NCBI RefSeq assembly: GCF_039631355.1
Contig: NZ_JBDIVF010000005.1
Span: forward strand, 124,001-188,000
Source: Uliginosibacterium paludis
GTDB lineage: Bacteria > Pseudomonadota > Gammaproteobacteria > Burkholderiales > Rhodocyclaceae
Reading direction: 5' to 3'
DNA: 64,000 nucleotides
How positions within the stretch are numbered: the first letter of the stretch is position 1; each line of letters starts with the position of its first letter. Both the position numbers and the translations under genes were made by a program. This document shows positions 42,697 to 50,525 of this stretch, piece after piece. Below the pieces are notes generated by a model. It ran no database searches, had not been told where the DNA came from, and was given only the letters and a program-made list of their open reading frames with translations.

Positions 42697-43546
42697 GACC
42701 GGCGAGCGTGGCCTCGAGCACCGGGGCGAAGTGTTCAAGCGGACGGGTCTGGCGGAAGGCCTCCAGCCGTGCCCGCACCGCTTCGCCGAAACCCGCGGGA
42801 TCCTGCATGAAACCGAGAATGCCCGGCAGCAGCGTCTCGCGCCGGAAGCGGAACAGGAAATCGCGGTAGAGGTCAGCGGACGGATCGTCGGTCGAATCCT
42901 CCGAAATGACCGGAATGCCGTTGATGAGCGGGTGGAAACAGCGGATCGCCTCGAAGTTCTCGACGGTGTCGGCGTTGTGCAGATTCAGTACCGCCCAGGC
43001 GCAACGCATGATTGCATCGCGTTGCGGGCCATAGAGATCGGAGATTGCGGTCACCGGTACGCCGGCGGCCCGCAACTCATCCAGGATCGCGATACGTCGT
43101 GGTGTGGCCGCACCGTAGAAGAGCAGGCCCGGCGAGGGGCCGGGCGGCGTATCGCGGATCAGCGCGGGGCTGAACAGGAAGGGGATGGCGTGCTTTCTCT
43201 GGTGCGGGATGTGGCGCAGGTTGTTGAGCGAGTAGTCCCACACATCGAAACGCGCCAGCAGCTGGCGATACACGCCGCTGCGGAAATACCAGCCCTCGCT
43301 GTTGCCGAGCTGCTCGCTGTTGAAGAGGATGGTTCCGGCGGGCAGCGCCGCAGCGTGCGCCGCGGAGAGCAGGTGGGCGCCGAAAATGACATTGTGGTGA
43401 TCGGGCATGATCCGGTTGCCGCTCAGCATGGCGGGGATGCCGCTGCGGCCGATCAGATCCTGCACGTATTCCGCGGCCTCATAGAGCGCGGCGGAATGCG
43501 GATAGTCCGGCGGCTGGATGACGGTGACATTGAAAGGGCGGGGCAT
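42689..43546 (-). CDS. Putative glycosyltransferase-like protein beside the O-GlcNAc transferase
   Basis: This 285-residue soluble protein starts MPRPFNVTVIQPPDYPHSAA. Its later half has ATPRRIAILDELRAAGVPV, ISDLYGPQRDAIMRCAWAVL and VENFEAIRCFHPLINGIPVI, which resembles the nucleotide-sugar-binding half of GT-B glycosyltransferases. I do not recognise a named family. It lies seven bases after the O-GlcNAc transferase stop and overlaps truC, so it probably belongs to a glycosylation pair. The longer frame upstream in the same phase is a shadow of the neighbouring gene and is not included. Confidence 0.65.
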   Translation of the reverse strand: MPRPFNVTVIQPPDYPHSAALYEAAEYVQDLIGRSGIPAMLSGNRIMPDHHNVIFGAHLLSAAHAAALPAGTILFNSEQLGNSEGWYFRSGVYRQLLARFDVWDYSLNNLRHIPHQRKHAIPFLFSPALIRDTPPGPSPGLLFYGAATPRRIAILDELRAAGVPVTAISDLYGPQRDAIMRCAWAVLNLHNADTVENFEAIRCFHPLINGIPVISEDSTDDPSADLYRDFLFRFRRETLLPGILGFMQDPAGFGEAVRARLEAFRQTRPLEHFAPVLEATLAGHG

Positions 43547-43553
43547 GCGTGCC

Positions 43554-45455
43554 TCAGTGGGTGAGCGTGATGTGCGCCGGCGGCAGCCCGGCTTGCCAGC
43601 GATCGTGGATGTGCGTCCATGCGGACTCCAGCTCGCGGGTGTAGCCGGCGGTGTCGAAGAGCGGGAGTTCGTCGCGTTGTGCACGGAGCCTTTCGCGAAT
43701 CGCCCGGAGTCTGGCCGGGTTGCGCGCCAGTTCAAGGCACAGCGCCTCATAGTCAGCCGGTGACTGAGTGACCAGCTCCTGCAGGCCGCAGGCTTCGAGC
43801 AGGCTTGCCGCCACGCGTGCGGCAAAGGTCTGGCCGGCGAGCGTGACCACCGGCAGCCCGGCCCACAGGGCGTCGCTGGTGGTCGTGTGGGCGTTGCAGT
43901 GGAAGGTGTCGATGAACAGGTCGGCATGACGGTGTCGCGCCAGGTGTTCGGCGAGCGGCCGGCGCGCGGCGAAGTGGATGCGTTCGCCGGTGATGCCGCG
44001 CTTTTCCGCCTCGGCGCGCAGGCGCGGCACGACATGCGGATTGTCTTCGAAGAGCCAGAGTACGCTGCCGGGGACGCCGGCGAGCAAGCGCATCCAGACG
44101 TCGAAGACGTCTGGCGTGATCTTGAAGTTGTTGTTGAAGCAGCAGAACACGAAGGCATTGTCGGGCAGACCGTGATCCTGCCGGCTGCCGGCCTCATGCG
44201 CGATCGGACGCAGACGGTCGTTCGGCTGGTAGCAGCGTGGCAGGCGCAGGATCTTCTCGCTGTAGTCCGCTTCCGAACCCTCCGGAATGAGGACGGAATC
44301 GGCCACGATGTAGTCGATGAAGTCCGCGCCCATGCTGCCGGGATAGCCGAGGTAATTGACCTGGATCGGCGCCGGCCGGAATGCCAGGATGCCGGTTCGC
44401 GCATCCCGCGTATAGCCCTTGAGATCCACCGCGATGTCGATTTCATGCTTTCGCAGCAGGCGGGCGGCGGCTTCGTCGTCAAGATCGCTGACGTCAATGA
44501 AATGCTCGACCGCTCTACTCAGGCGCTCGCGCATTTGATCTCCCCCGGGGGAGTTGAATGCAAATATGAAGACTTCAAACCGGCTCCGGTCATGCTGCTC
44601 GAACAGTCCGGCCATGAGGTAGGCCGTGGCGTGCTCATGCATGTCGGCGGACAGATAGGCCAGACGGATGCGGTCGTGAGCGTATTGTTCGCCCCGGTAC
44701 AGCGGGGCTTGCAGCGGGTACTCGTGGCGTGCGCGGGTGCGTGCCGCCTGCAGTTGCTGGGCTGGCGTGGCGGGCAGCGAGAAGAGCGAGAAGGGGGTGG
44801 CTGCCGGCTCACCGGCTTCCACTGCGGCCAGCAGGCGCTGGGCTCGTGCTTCATGCTCCGTCCAGTCGCACTGGCGTGCCATCAGGTTTTGCTGCCTGCC
44901 GTGCAACCAGGGCAGGCGGCTGCCTGACTGCAGCAGTTCCGCTACCAGTGCGGCGGCTTCGGGCAAGGCGTCCTGGGCGTCGAGCAGGTTGGCCAGGTTG
45001 TTGATGACGTCGGGATTGGCGGGCGCCAGTTCGCGTGCCTTGCGATAACACGTCTCCGCTTCGCCGGGCTGGCCGCTATCGCGGAGGGTATTGGCAAGGT
45101 TGTACCAGGCGGTTGCGTCGGCCGGCAGTCGCCGCACGGCTTCCCGCAGATGCGGCAGGGCCTCGTTGCGGCGCCCGAGTGCAGAAAGCGCCACGGCATA
45201 ATTCAGTCGGGCACGTCCGGAATCGGGTTTGAGCCGGATGGCGAGTCCGATCTTGGGCTCCGCCTGGGCATGACGCCCCGCCATGCTGAGCGCGACGCCA
45301 TGCATGTGCAGGATATCGAACTCGCGCGGGGCGAGTTTTTCCGCCGCTTCAAAGGCGTAACAGGCCGCCGCGGCGTCGCCCCCCCGGAGCAGGTACATGC
45401 CCTGATCAAGCAGGGCTTTCAGTTCCTGGAGTTTGTGCGGGCTGAGTTTCTGCAT
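43554..45455 (-). CDS. SPINDLY-type O-GlcNAc transferase with TPR repeats (GT41)
   Basis: This 633-residue protein has about four TPR units in the first 190 residues and a C-terminal GT41 catalytic region. Catalytic features shared with human OGT are visible: DMHEHATAYLM (OGT has DFGNHPTSHLM), the active lysine in CFNNNFKITPDVFDVW, and LFIDTFHCNAHTTTSDALWAG with TFAARVAASLL. The enzyme should move GlcNAc or another sugar onto Ser/Thr of proteins; in bacteria such enzymes often modify flagellins or adhesins. The target is not evident. The start is MQKLSPHKLQEL. Confidence 0.9.
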   Translation of the reverse strand: MQKLSPHKLQELKALLDQGMYLLRGGDAAAACYAFEAAEKLAPREFDILHMHGVALSMAGRHAQAEPKIGLAIRLKPDSGRARLNYAVALSALGRRNEALPHLREAVRRLPADATAWYNLANTLRDSGQPGEAETCYRKARELAPANPDVINNLANLLDAQDALPEAAALVAELLQSGSRLPWLHGRQQNLMARQCDWTEHEARAQRLLAAVEAGEPAATPFSLFSLPATPAQQLQAARTRARHEYPLQAPLYRGEQYAHDRIRLAYLSADMHEHATAYLMAGLFEQHDRSRFEVFIFAFNSPGGDQMRERLSRAVEHFIDVSDLDDEAAARLLRKHEIDIAVDLKGYTRDARTGILAFRPAPIQVNYLGYPGSMGADFIDYIVADSVLIPEGSEADYSEKILRLPRCYQPNDRLRPIAHEAGSRQDHGLPDNAFVFCCFNNNFKITPDVFDVWMRLLAGVPGSVLWLFEDNPHVVPRLRAEAEKRGITGERIHFAARRPLAEHLARHRHADLFIDTFHCNAHTTTSDALWAGLPVVTLAGQTFAARVAASLLEACGLQELVTQSPADYEALCLELARNPARLRAIRERLRAQRDELPLFDTAGYTRELESAWTHIHDRWQAGLPPAHITLTH

Positions 45456-45509
45456 CGGAAGCGGCCGTAAAAAAACGTGATTCTAGCGGCCCGCGCGGCT
45501 GATGCGGCT

Positions 45510-45938
45510 TCAGGCCAGCAGGCGACCCAGCCAGGCGGGCGGTTCGATGCTGTCGAGCAGGTTCTTCAGCGTGAGTCCGAGCTCGGTGTCGCCCTCGATG
45601 CGCAGCTTGCGCTGGAAAAACAGAGTATCGGGGTCTTCGGTCCGGCGCAGCAGCTTGAGGTAGTCGGGGCTCGCCGCCCGGAAGCTGACATCTGCTTCGA
45701 TGGCGGAGGAGGCCGGACGGAAATGCCCGTCGGCATAGCGAAGCGTGGCGCGAACACCCATGTCTTCAACGATGATGCGCACCGTGCGGCCTTCGAGAAA
45801 ACCGAAGTCGGCGTCAAGCTGACGGGTCAGACGGGCCAGTTCGAGCGTGGCGCAGAGTCCGTCGCTCCAGGGGCGCTGGGGCAGCCTGACGCCCAGTCTC
45901 GCCAGGACGGAGGGAAGTTTGAAGTCCGCGGGTATCAT
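45510..45938 (-). CDS. ubiT: Ubiquinone biosynthesis accessory factor UbiT (SCP2 domain)
   Basis: UbiT (YhbT) is a lipid-binding SCP2-domain protein needed for oxygen-independent ubiquinone synthesis. The 142-residue protein has the SCP2 pattern FLEGRTVRIIVEDMGVRATL, ADVSFRAASPDYLKLL and FFQRKLRIEGDTELGLTLKN. The family assignment is strengthened by ubiV and ubiU 1 kb away. It is divergent from a GT9-like gene. Confidence 0.88.
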   Translation of the reverse strand: MIPADFKLPSVLARLGVRLPQRPWSDGLCATLELARLTRQLDADFGFLEGRTVRIIVEDMGVRATLRYADGHFRPASSAIEADVSFRAASPDYLKLLRRTEDPDTLFFQRKLRIEGDTELGLTLKNLLDSIEPPAWLGRLLA

Positions 45939-46047
45939 GTCAGGTCTCCATAGGGGGCTGAATTGTTCGACTGCTCGCGACTATAGCGTCCGGGCGACTG
46001 GGATAACTTGAGATGGATCGCGAAGCGACAAGTTTTGCGAGCAACGC

Positions 46048-46932
46048 ATGGCTGGTCGGATAGGTCTGATATTGCAGAGCGAAGGCATGGGCGATTGCCT
46101 GTTCGCGATTCCGGTGATTCGCAAGCTGAGGCAGATCGAGGCGCCGGATACGGTGTTCGACCTGTTCAGCCATCATCCGGACCTCTTTCGCGCCTGTCCT
46201 TATGTGGCCGGCAACCACAGGCTCGATGAAGGAGCTGTGGCGATCTATGCGGCGAATAACCGGATTGCCCGCCTCTTCGATCTTCAGGCGTTGCCGCACT
46301 GGGCGATGAACACCTGCGATTTCATCAGCATTCCGCTCGGTATCGGCCAGCTCACCCTTGAAGAAAAGCAGCTCGAATATTTTCCGGTCGAGCAGGATTG
46401 CGCCTCTCATTTCGATGTGGTCCTCAACACCTCGATGACCTGGCCCAGCCGGACCTGGGTGCAGGAGAACTGGCAGCGGCTGGCCGATTCGCTGGTCGCC
46501 CGTGGACTCAGCGTTGCGGTGGTCGGCAAGGATGTCCGGAGTGCATCGGACGAGATGGAAAAGCGTTCGCCTGCGCTCGCGGGCTGCGTTGATCTGGTCG
46601 GGCAACTGAGTCTGGACCAGACCCGATTCACGATCGCGCATGCCGGCCTGTTCGTGAGTTGCCAGAACGGGCTGGCCGTGCTGGCGGGCACGACCGAGAC
46701 CGAATGCGTCATTCTCGACAAGTCGGTCGAATGGAGCCGGCATGCCGTCATCCGGCATGAGAGCCCGCTTTATCGAGCGACCTATGTGAAGGGCCTGTGT
46801 CGCGATTACTGCGGCGTGATCGATCGTTGCCCCAAGCCTGAAAACCGGGGCGCGTTCCTCTGCATTCCGTCTTTCGAGCGTGTGGAAGCCGCCGTGCTGC
46901 AGCGCCTGCGGGCTTCGGGGCGCCTGCCCTGA
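46048..46932 (+). CDS. GT9/heptosyltransferase-like protein
   Basis: This 294-residue soluble protein starts MAGRIGLILQSEGMGDCLFA, like the RIxxxGxGDxL start of heptosyltransferase-family (GT9) enzymes. The C-terminal half has WQRLADSLVARGLSVAVVGK, CVDLVGQLSLDQTRFTIAHA and FVSCQNGLAVLAGTTE, matching the GT9 donor-binding region, though the usual DSGPMHLA-type motif is altered to CQNGLAVLA. The donor and acceptor are unknown. It lies between ubiT and ubiV on the opposite strand and splits what is usually a compact ubi cluster. Cysteines near the C-terminus (LCRDYCGVIDRC) may bind a metal. Confidence 0.72.
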   Translation: MAGRIGLILQSEGMGDCLFAIPVIRKLRQIEAPDTVFDLFSHHPDLFRACPYVAGNHRLDEGAVAIYAANNRIARLFDLQALPHWAMNTCDFISIPLGIGQLTLEEKQLEYFPVEQDCASHFDVVLNTSMTWPSRTWVQENWQRLADSLVARGLSVAVVGKDVRSASDEMEKRSPALAGCVDLVGQLSLDQTRFTIAHAGLFVSCQNGLAVLAGTTETECVILDKSVEWSRHAVIRHESPLYRATYVKGLCRDYCGVIDRCPKPENRGAFLCIPSFERVEAAVLQRLRASGRLP

Positions 46933-46938
46933 AGCGGG

Positions 46939-47847
46939 TCAGGCGCTTGCCAGTGCTTCCTGCAGGATGCCCGCTTCTCCACGCCAGTAGCCGTCACACA
47001 ACTCCGACGGCGCCAGTGCTTGAAGACGGGACGTATTGACTGCTTCCCCGTCCAGTGCGGCGCGGTGCAGCGCCACGACTTCCGCCGTGTGAGCCGATTG
47101 CGGGCTGATCCGCAGATGCGTGACGCCCGCCGGTTGTTCGCGCAACAGATGCGGCAGCAGGGCTTGCGTGGCGCCGGACTGCGTCTGGATGCCGTTGATG
47201 GCGAGAAAGTGCTGACCTTCGCGGGTGTCGAGCGCGAGTCCATCGGGAAATTCGAGGCAACGGAACTGGCAGTCGTCCTTCTTCAGATTGAAGTGACGAG
47301 CCGTGAAGCAGCGTGCAGAAAATGCCAGAGGCATGCGACCCCAGGCAAATACCTCGGTCTCGATGGCGGGCGCATCGGCGAGCAGCGTGGCCAGCTTGTC
47401 GCGGCCGGTCTCGATTGAGGCGACCCAGCGCTTCGCTCCCATGCCGGCAAACAGCCGGAGTGTTGCGAGGTTGTAGATGTTCAGGTGCGGGCCGGCGATC
47501 CAGTGCTCGATGCCTGCACTGCGCAGCACGCCCACGGCACCCAGGTCGTTGGCCTCGACCAGGAACTCGCCGTTATTGCAGAGGCGGCGCAGGCTCTTCA
47601 TCTCGCTTTCGGATTCCAGCAGCGCCTGGCAGGAGAGGACGACTTCCTTGCCGGACTGCGCCAGTTCGCGTGCGAGCCCGATCCAGTCGTCGAGCCTGAG
47701 TTGCTGCCGACGACTGCACACCACTTCGCCCAGATGGATGGTGTCAAGCGCCCAGTCCGCCGCGTCGCGATAGAAAGCAAGGGTGGCTTCGCGTGGCCAG
47801 AAATAGAGCAGAGGGCCCAGGGTGAGTTTCATTCGGGTGTCGGACAT
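46939..47847 (-). CDS. ubiV: Ubiquinone biosynthesis protein UbiV (U32 family)
   Basis: UbiV forms a heterodimer with UbiU that hydroxylates ubiquinone precursors without oxygen. The 302-residue U32-fold protein has LGPLLYFWPREATLAFY and a cysteine in HLGEVVCSRR. Three more cysteines (SARCFTARHF, KKDDCQFRCLEF) complete the expected four iron-sulfur ligands. It lies 12 bases after ubiU, so the two are co-transcribed. Confidence 0.93.
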   Translation of the reverse strand: MSDTRMKLTLGPLLYFWPREATLAFYRDAADWALDTIHLGEVVCSRRQQLRLDDWIGLARELAQSGKEVVLSCQALLESESEMKSLRRLCNNGEFLVEANDLGAVGVLRSAGIEHWIAGPHLNIYNLATLRLFAGMGAKRWVASIETGRDKLATLLADAPAIETEVFAWGRMPLAFSARCFTARHFNLKKDDCQFRCLEFPDGLALDTREGQHFLAINGIQTQSGATQALLPHLLREQPAGVTHLRISPQSAHTAEVVALHRAALDGEAVNTSRLQALAPSELCDGYWRGEAGILQEALASA

Positions 47848-47859
47848 GGAGCGACTTTC

Positions 47860-48867
47860 CTATTTCCAGGGGCGCAGATAGGCCCCGAGCGTGACATGCT
47901 GGCCTTCGGAAACCTTGCCGAGTGAGGCTTCCCAGGCCGGTTTCGGTGCGAAGCGGACCGGGTCCGCGATGGCGGCGTCGATGGCGGCCCGCAGGGTCCG
48001 GGTGACCTCGGCGACATAGGCGGGACTGCGCTGACGCCCTTCGACCTTGATGGCCGCGACGCCCATGCGCATGAGCTCGGGCAAGGCGCTCATCACGTTG
48101 AGGCTGGTGGGCTCCTCGAGCGCGTAATAGGTTTCCGCGTTGACCTCGAAACGCCCCTTGCAGAGCGTCGGGTAGCCGGCGGCTTCGTCCTGACCATAGC
48201 GGTCGATCAGGATGCCGGACAGGCGGGCTTCGGTGCCGGTGGGCGTTTCGACCCAGCGCACGGCCTTGGCCGGAGAGCACACCCCGGCCGTGTTCGGCGA
48301 CTCACCGGTGGCATAGCTGGAGAGCAGGCAGCGTCCCTCCACCATCACGCACAGACTGCCGAAACCGAAGACTTCGATCTCGACGTCGGTGTGCGCCATC
48401 ACATGCTCGACCTGGGCCAGTGTCAGCACGCGCGGCAGCACGGCCCGCTGGATGCCGAAGAGGTCGCGGCATAGGTTGATGGCTTCGTAGTTCGTGGCCG
48501 AGCCCTGGACGGAGAGATGCAGGCGCAGGTCAGGATGCGTGCGACGGGCGTAATCGAGCAGGCCCATGTCTGCAAGAATGACCGCGTCCACGCCAAGTTC
48601 CGCTGCCGTATCGACCGCCTTGTGCCAGCGGGCCTCGTCGCCGGCCTGGGCAAAGGTATTGATGGCCATGAGCACCTTGCGGCCGCGATCCTGCGCGTAG
48701 CGGATACCTTCCCGGGCGGTGTTCTGGTCAAAGTTCAGGCCGGAAAAATTCCGGGCATTGGTGGCGGCATCCTTCAGGCCCATGTAGACCGTGTCGGCGC
48801 CGTTGTCGACAGCAGCCTTGAGCGCCGGAAAGGCGCCGGCAGGGCAGACCAGTTCGGGTTTGCGCAT
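47860..48867 (-). CDS. ubiU: Ubiquinone biosynthesis protein UbiU (U32 family)
   Basis: UbiU is the partner of UbiV in oxygen-independent ring hydroxylation. The 335-residue protein starts MRKPELVCPAGAFPALKAAV and has GADTVYMGLKDAATNARNF, then the cysteine cluster FGSLCVMVEGRC, AGVCSPAKA and YPTLCKGRF that holds the iron-sulfur cluster. The start is the conserved MRKPELVCPAG. An FNR-like palindrome lies about 66 bases before it. Confidence 0.94.
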   Translation of the reverse strand: MRKPELVCPAGAFPALKAAVDNGADTVYMGLKDAATNARNFSGLNFDQNTAREGIRYAQDRGRKVLMAINTFAQAGDEARWHKAVDTAAELGVDAVILADMGLLDYARRTHPDLRLHLSVQGSATNYEAINLCRDLFGIQRAVLPRVLTLAQVEHVMAHTDVEIEVFGFGSLCVMVEGRCLLSSYATGESPNTAGVCSPAKAVRWVETPTGTEARLSGILIDRYGQDEAAGYPTLCKGRFEVNAETYYALEEPTSLNVMSALPELMRMGVAAIKVEGRQRSPAYVAEVTRTLRAAIDAAIADPVRFAPKPAWEASLGKVSEGQHVTLGAYLRPWK

Positions 48868-48926
48868 GAGAACAGGAATCCATTCGTGACAGACCGGCAG
48901 GATAGGGAGCAGGACGGAAAAACCGC

Positions 48927-48940
48927 TTGCCCTGCGTCAA
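48927..48940 (-). promoter_or_regulatory. FNR/Anr-like palindrome upstream of ubiU
   Basis: The plus-strand sequence TTGCCCTGCGTCAA is a partial match to the anaerobic box TTGATNNNNATCAA (7 of 10 fixed positions). Its centre is about 66 bases before the ubiU start. Anaerobic control of ubiUV is known in other Proteobacteria. It also lies between ubiU and the divergent oligogalacturonate lyase gene, so it could serve either. Confidence 0.35.
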
Positions 48941-49065
48941 GGCGCCGGTAATGTTGCGAGATTCTTGCTCGACTGCCCGCTTAAAACCTGAAGGCTTGCC
49001 GTAAAATGCCGGACTCCCTGCAGACAGATACTGCAGCTCCGCCGTTTTCAATCAGGGGATTCATC

Positions 49066-50229
49066 ATGGCCAAGGGCGACATCATCCAGCTCAAATTCGA
49101 AGACATCATCGACTCGGACACTGGCGCGCGCGTCACGCGTCTGACTCCGGTGGATGTCACCTGTCACCGTAACTACTTCTATCAGAAGTGTTTCACCAAT
49201 GACGGCAGCAAGCTGCTCTTCGGTGGCCTCTTCGACGGTGGCAGCTGGAACGCCTATCTGCTGGATCTCAAGACCCAGCAGGCTCGCCAGCTCACGGATG
49301 GGGTCGGCAAGATCGACAACACCTTCGGCAACTTCCTTTCGCCGGATGACAAGTATCTGTACTACGTGAAGGGTGGTCGTGAGCTGCGCCGCGTGGCCCT
49401 CGATTCGCTGGCCGAAGAAGTCCTCTACACGGTGCCGCAAGGCTACAAGGGCTACGGCACCTGGGTGGCGAACTCCGCCTGCACCAAACTCGTCGGCATC
49501 GAAGTGGTCGAAGGCGACCTGCTGCCGCTCAAGACCTGGCAGGAGTTTGCCGAGCAGTATCACAAGAATCCGCGCTGCCGGCTGGTTCGCATCGATATCG
49601 AGTCCGGCACCGCCCAAGTCATCTACGAGCAGGCGAAATGGATGGGGCATCCGCTCTATCGTCCGTTCGACGACAACACCGTTGCCTTCTGCCATGAGGG
49701 CCCGCATGACCTGGTTGATGCACGCATGTGGTTCGTCAATGAAGACGGCACGAATGTTCGCAAGGTCAAGGAGCACGGCAAGGGCGAGTCCTGCACGCAT
49801 GAGTTCTTTACGCCCGATGGCTCGAAGATGATTTACGTGTCCTACAAGGAAGGCAGCGTCGAGCGCTGGATCTGCGCCGCCGACCCCGTCACGCTCAAGA
49901 ATGAAGCCCTGCTGACCATGCCTGCGTGTTCGCACCTCTATTCGAACTATGACGGCAGCTTGCTGGTGGGCGACGGCTGCGACACACCGCCTGATGTGTC
50001 GAACACCGCCGCGCATGAGCACGAGAACGACCCGTTCCTGTATCTCTTCGATCTTAAGACCATGAGCACGAAGAAGATCGCGAAGCACAGCACTTCGTGG
50101 AAGGTCTACAAGGAAGATCGTCAGGTCACGCATCCCCATCCGTCATTCACGCCGGATGACAAGCGCGTGCTGTTTACCTCCGACTTCCAGGGCGAGCCCG
50201 CCCTGTATCTGGCAGATTTGCCTGCCTGA
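49066..50229 (+). CDS. ogl: Oligogalacturonate lyase (PL22)
   Basis: Ogl cleaves short galacturonate oligomers from pectin in the cytoplasm. The 387-residue beta-propeller protein matches the roughly 388 residues of enterobacterial Ogl. Catalytic and manganese ligands line up at a constant offset: His245 (CTHEFF), His290 (CSHLYSN), and Gln353, His356 and His358 (QVTHPHP), three more than positions 242, 287, 350, 353 and 355 recalled for the Yersinia enzyme. ATG 49066 begins MAKGDIIQLKFED; an upstream in-frame ATG lacks a ribosome site. It is divergent from ubiU and followed by a terminator and a porin gene. Confidence 0.95.
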   Translation: MAKGDIIQLKFEDIIDSDTGARVTRLTPVDVTCHRNYFYQKCFTNDGSKLLFGGLFDGGSWNAYLLDLKTQQARQLTDGVGKIDNTFGNFLSPDDKYLYYVKGGRELRRVALDSLAEEVLYTVPQGYKGYGTWVANSACTKLVGIEVVEGDLLPLKTWQEFAEQYHKNPRCRLVRIDIESGTAQVIYEQAKWMGHPLYRPFDDNTVAFCHEGPHDLVDARMWFVNEDGTNVRKVKEHGKGESCTHEFFTPDGSKMIYVSYKEGSVERWICAADPVTLKNEALLTMPACSHLYSNYDGSLLVGDGCDTPPDVSNTAAHEHENDPFLYLFDLKTMSTKKIAKHSTSWKVYKEDRQVTHPHPSFTPDDKRVLFTSDFQGEPALYLADLPA

Positions 50230-50253
50230 TCGGGAATCTGTTCGAACAGGAAA

Positions 50254-50277
50254 AGCCGGGCTTTGGCCCGGCTTTTT
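50254..50277 (+). terminator. Rho-independent terminator after ogl
   Basis: An 8-bp perfect stem (AGCCGGGC, 50254-50261, with 50266-50273) closes a TTTG loop and runs into TTTTT. It separates ogl from the porin gene. Confidence 0.92.
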
Positions 50278-50352
50278 CTTTTCTGAAGCAATGTTTTCGC
50301 ATGAGTTGTTCGTTTTTGGCTCGTGTTTTTTTAGCCGGATGCTTGTGTTCTT

Positions 50353-50368
50353 GTTGCACCGGCGCAAC
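50353..50368 (+). promoter_or_regulatory. Near-palindrome in the porin upstream region
   Basis: GTTGCACCGGCGCAAC is a 16-base near-perfect palindrome, with one symmetric mismatch pair, centred on CCGG. It lies about 160 bases before the porin start. It could be a LacI-type operator or simply a stem in the leader RNA; it does not match the pectinesterase sites. Confidence 0.35.
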
Positions 50369-50525
50369 GCAAAACCCTTGAACGCTGCGGCGGACTTGTG
50401 TTTTCGGTTGGCGGGGGACGAGGCCATTGCCAGAATCCACCCAACTTCTCGAATCGCGAGAGGTGGGATGGGAAAGCAAGGTAACAAAGGCCATGCCCCC
50501 GATCTTCAACTATGAGGAGAAACTC

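Noticed and set aside
43547..44497. Upstream half of a 602-codon minus-strand frame running into the 285-residue protein
   Set aside because: This part lies inside the O-GlcNAc transferase in another phase and has Arg/Ser-rich shadow composition; the real start is at 43546.
46008..46021. FNR-like TTGAGATGGATCGC between ubiT and the GT9-like gene
   Set aside because: The right half-site matches poorly (ATCGC), so it is weaker than the site before ubiU and likely chance.
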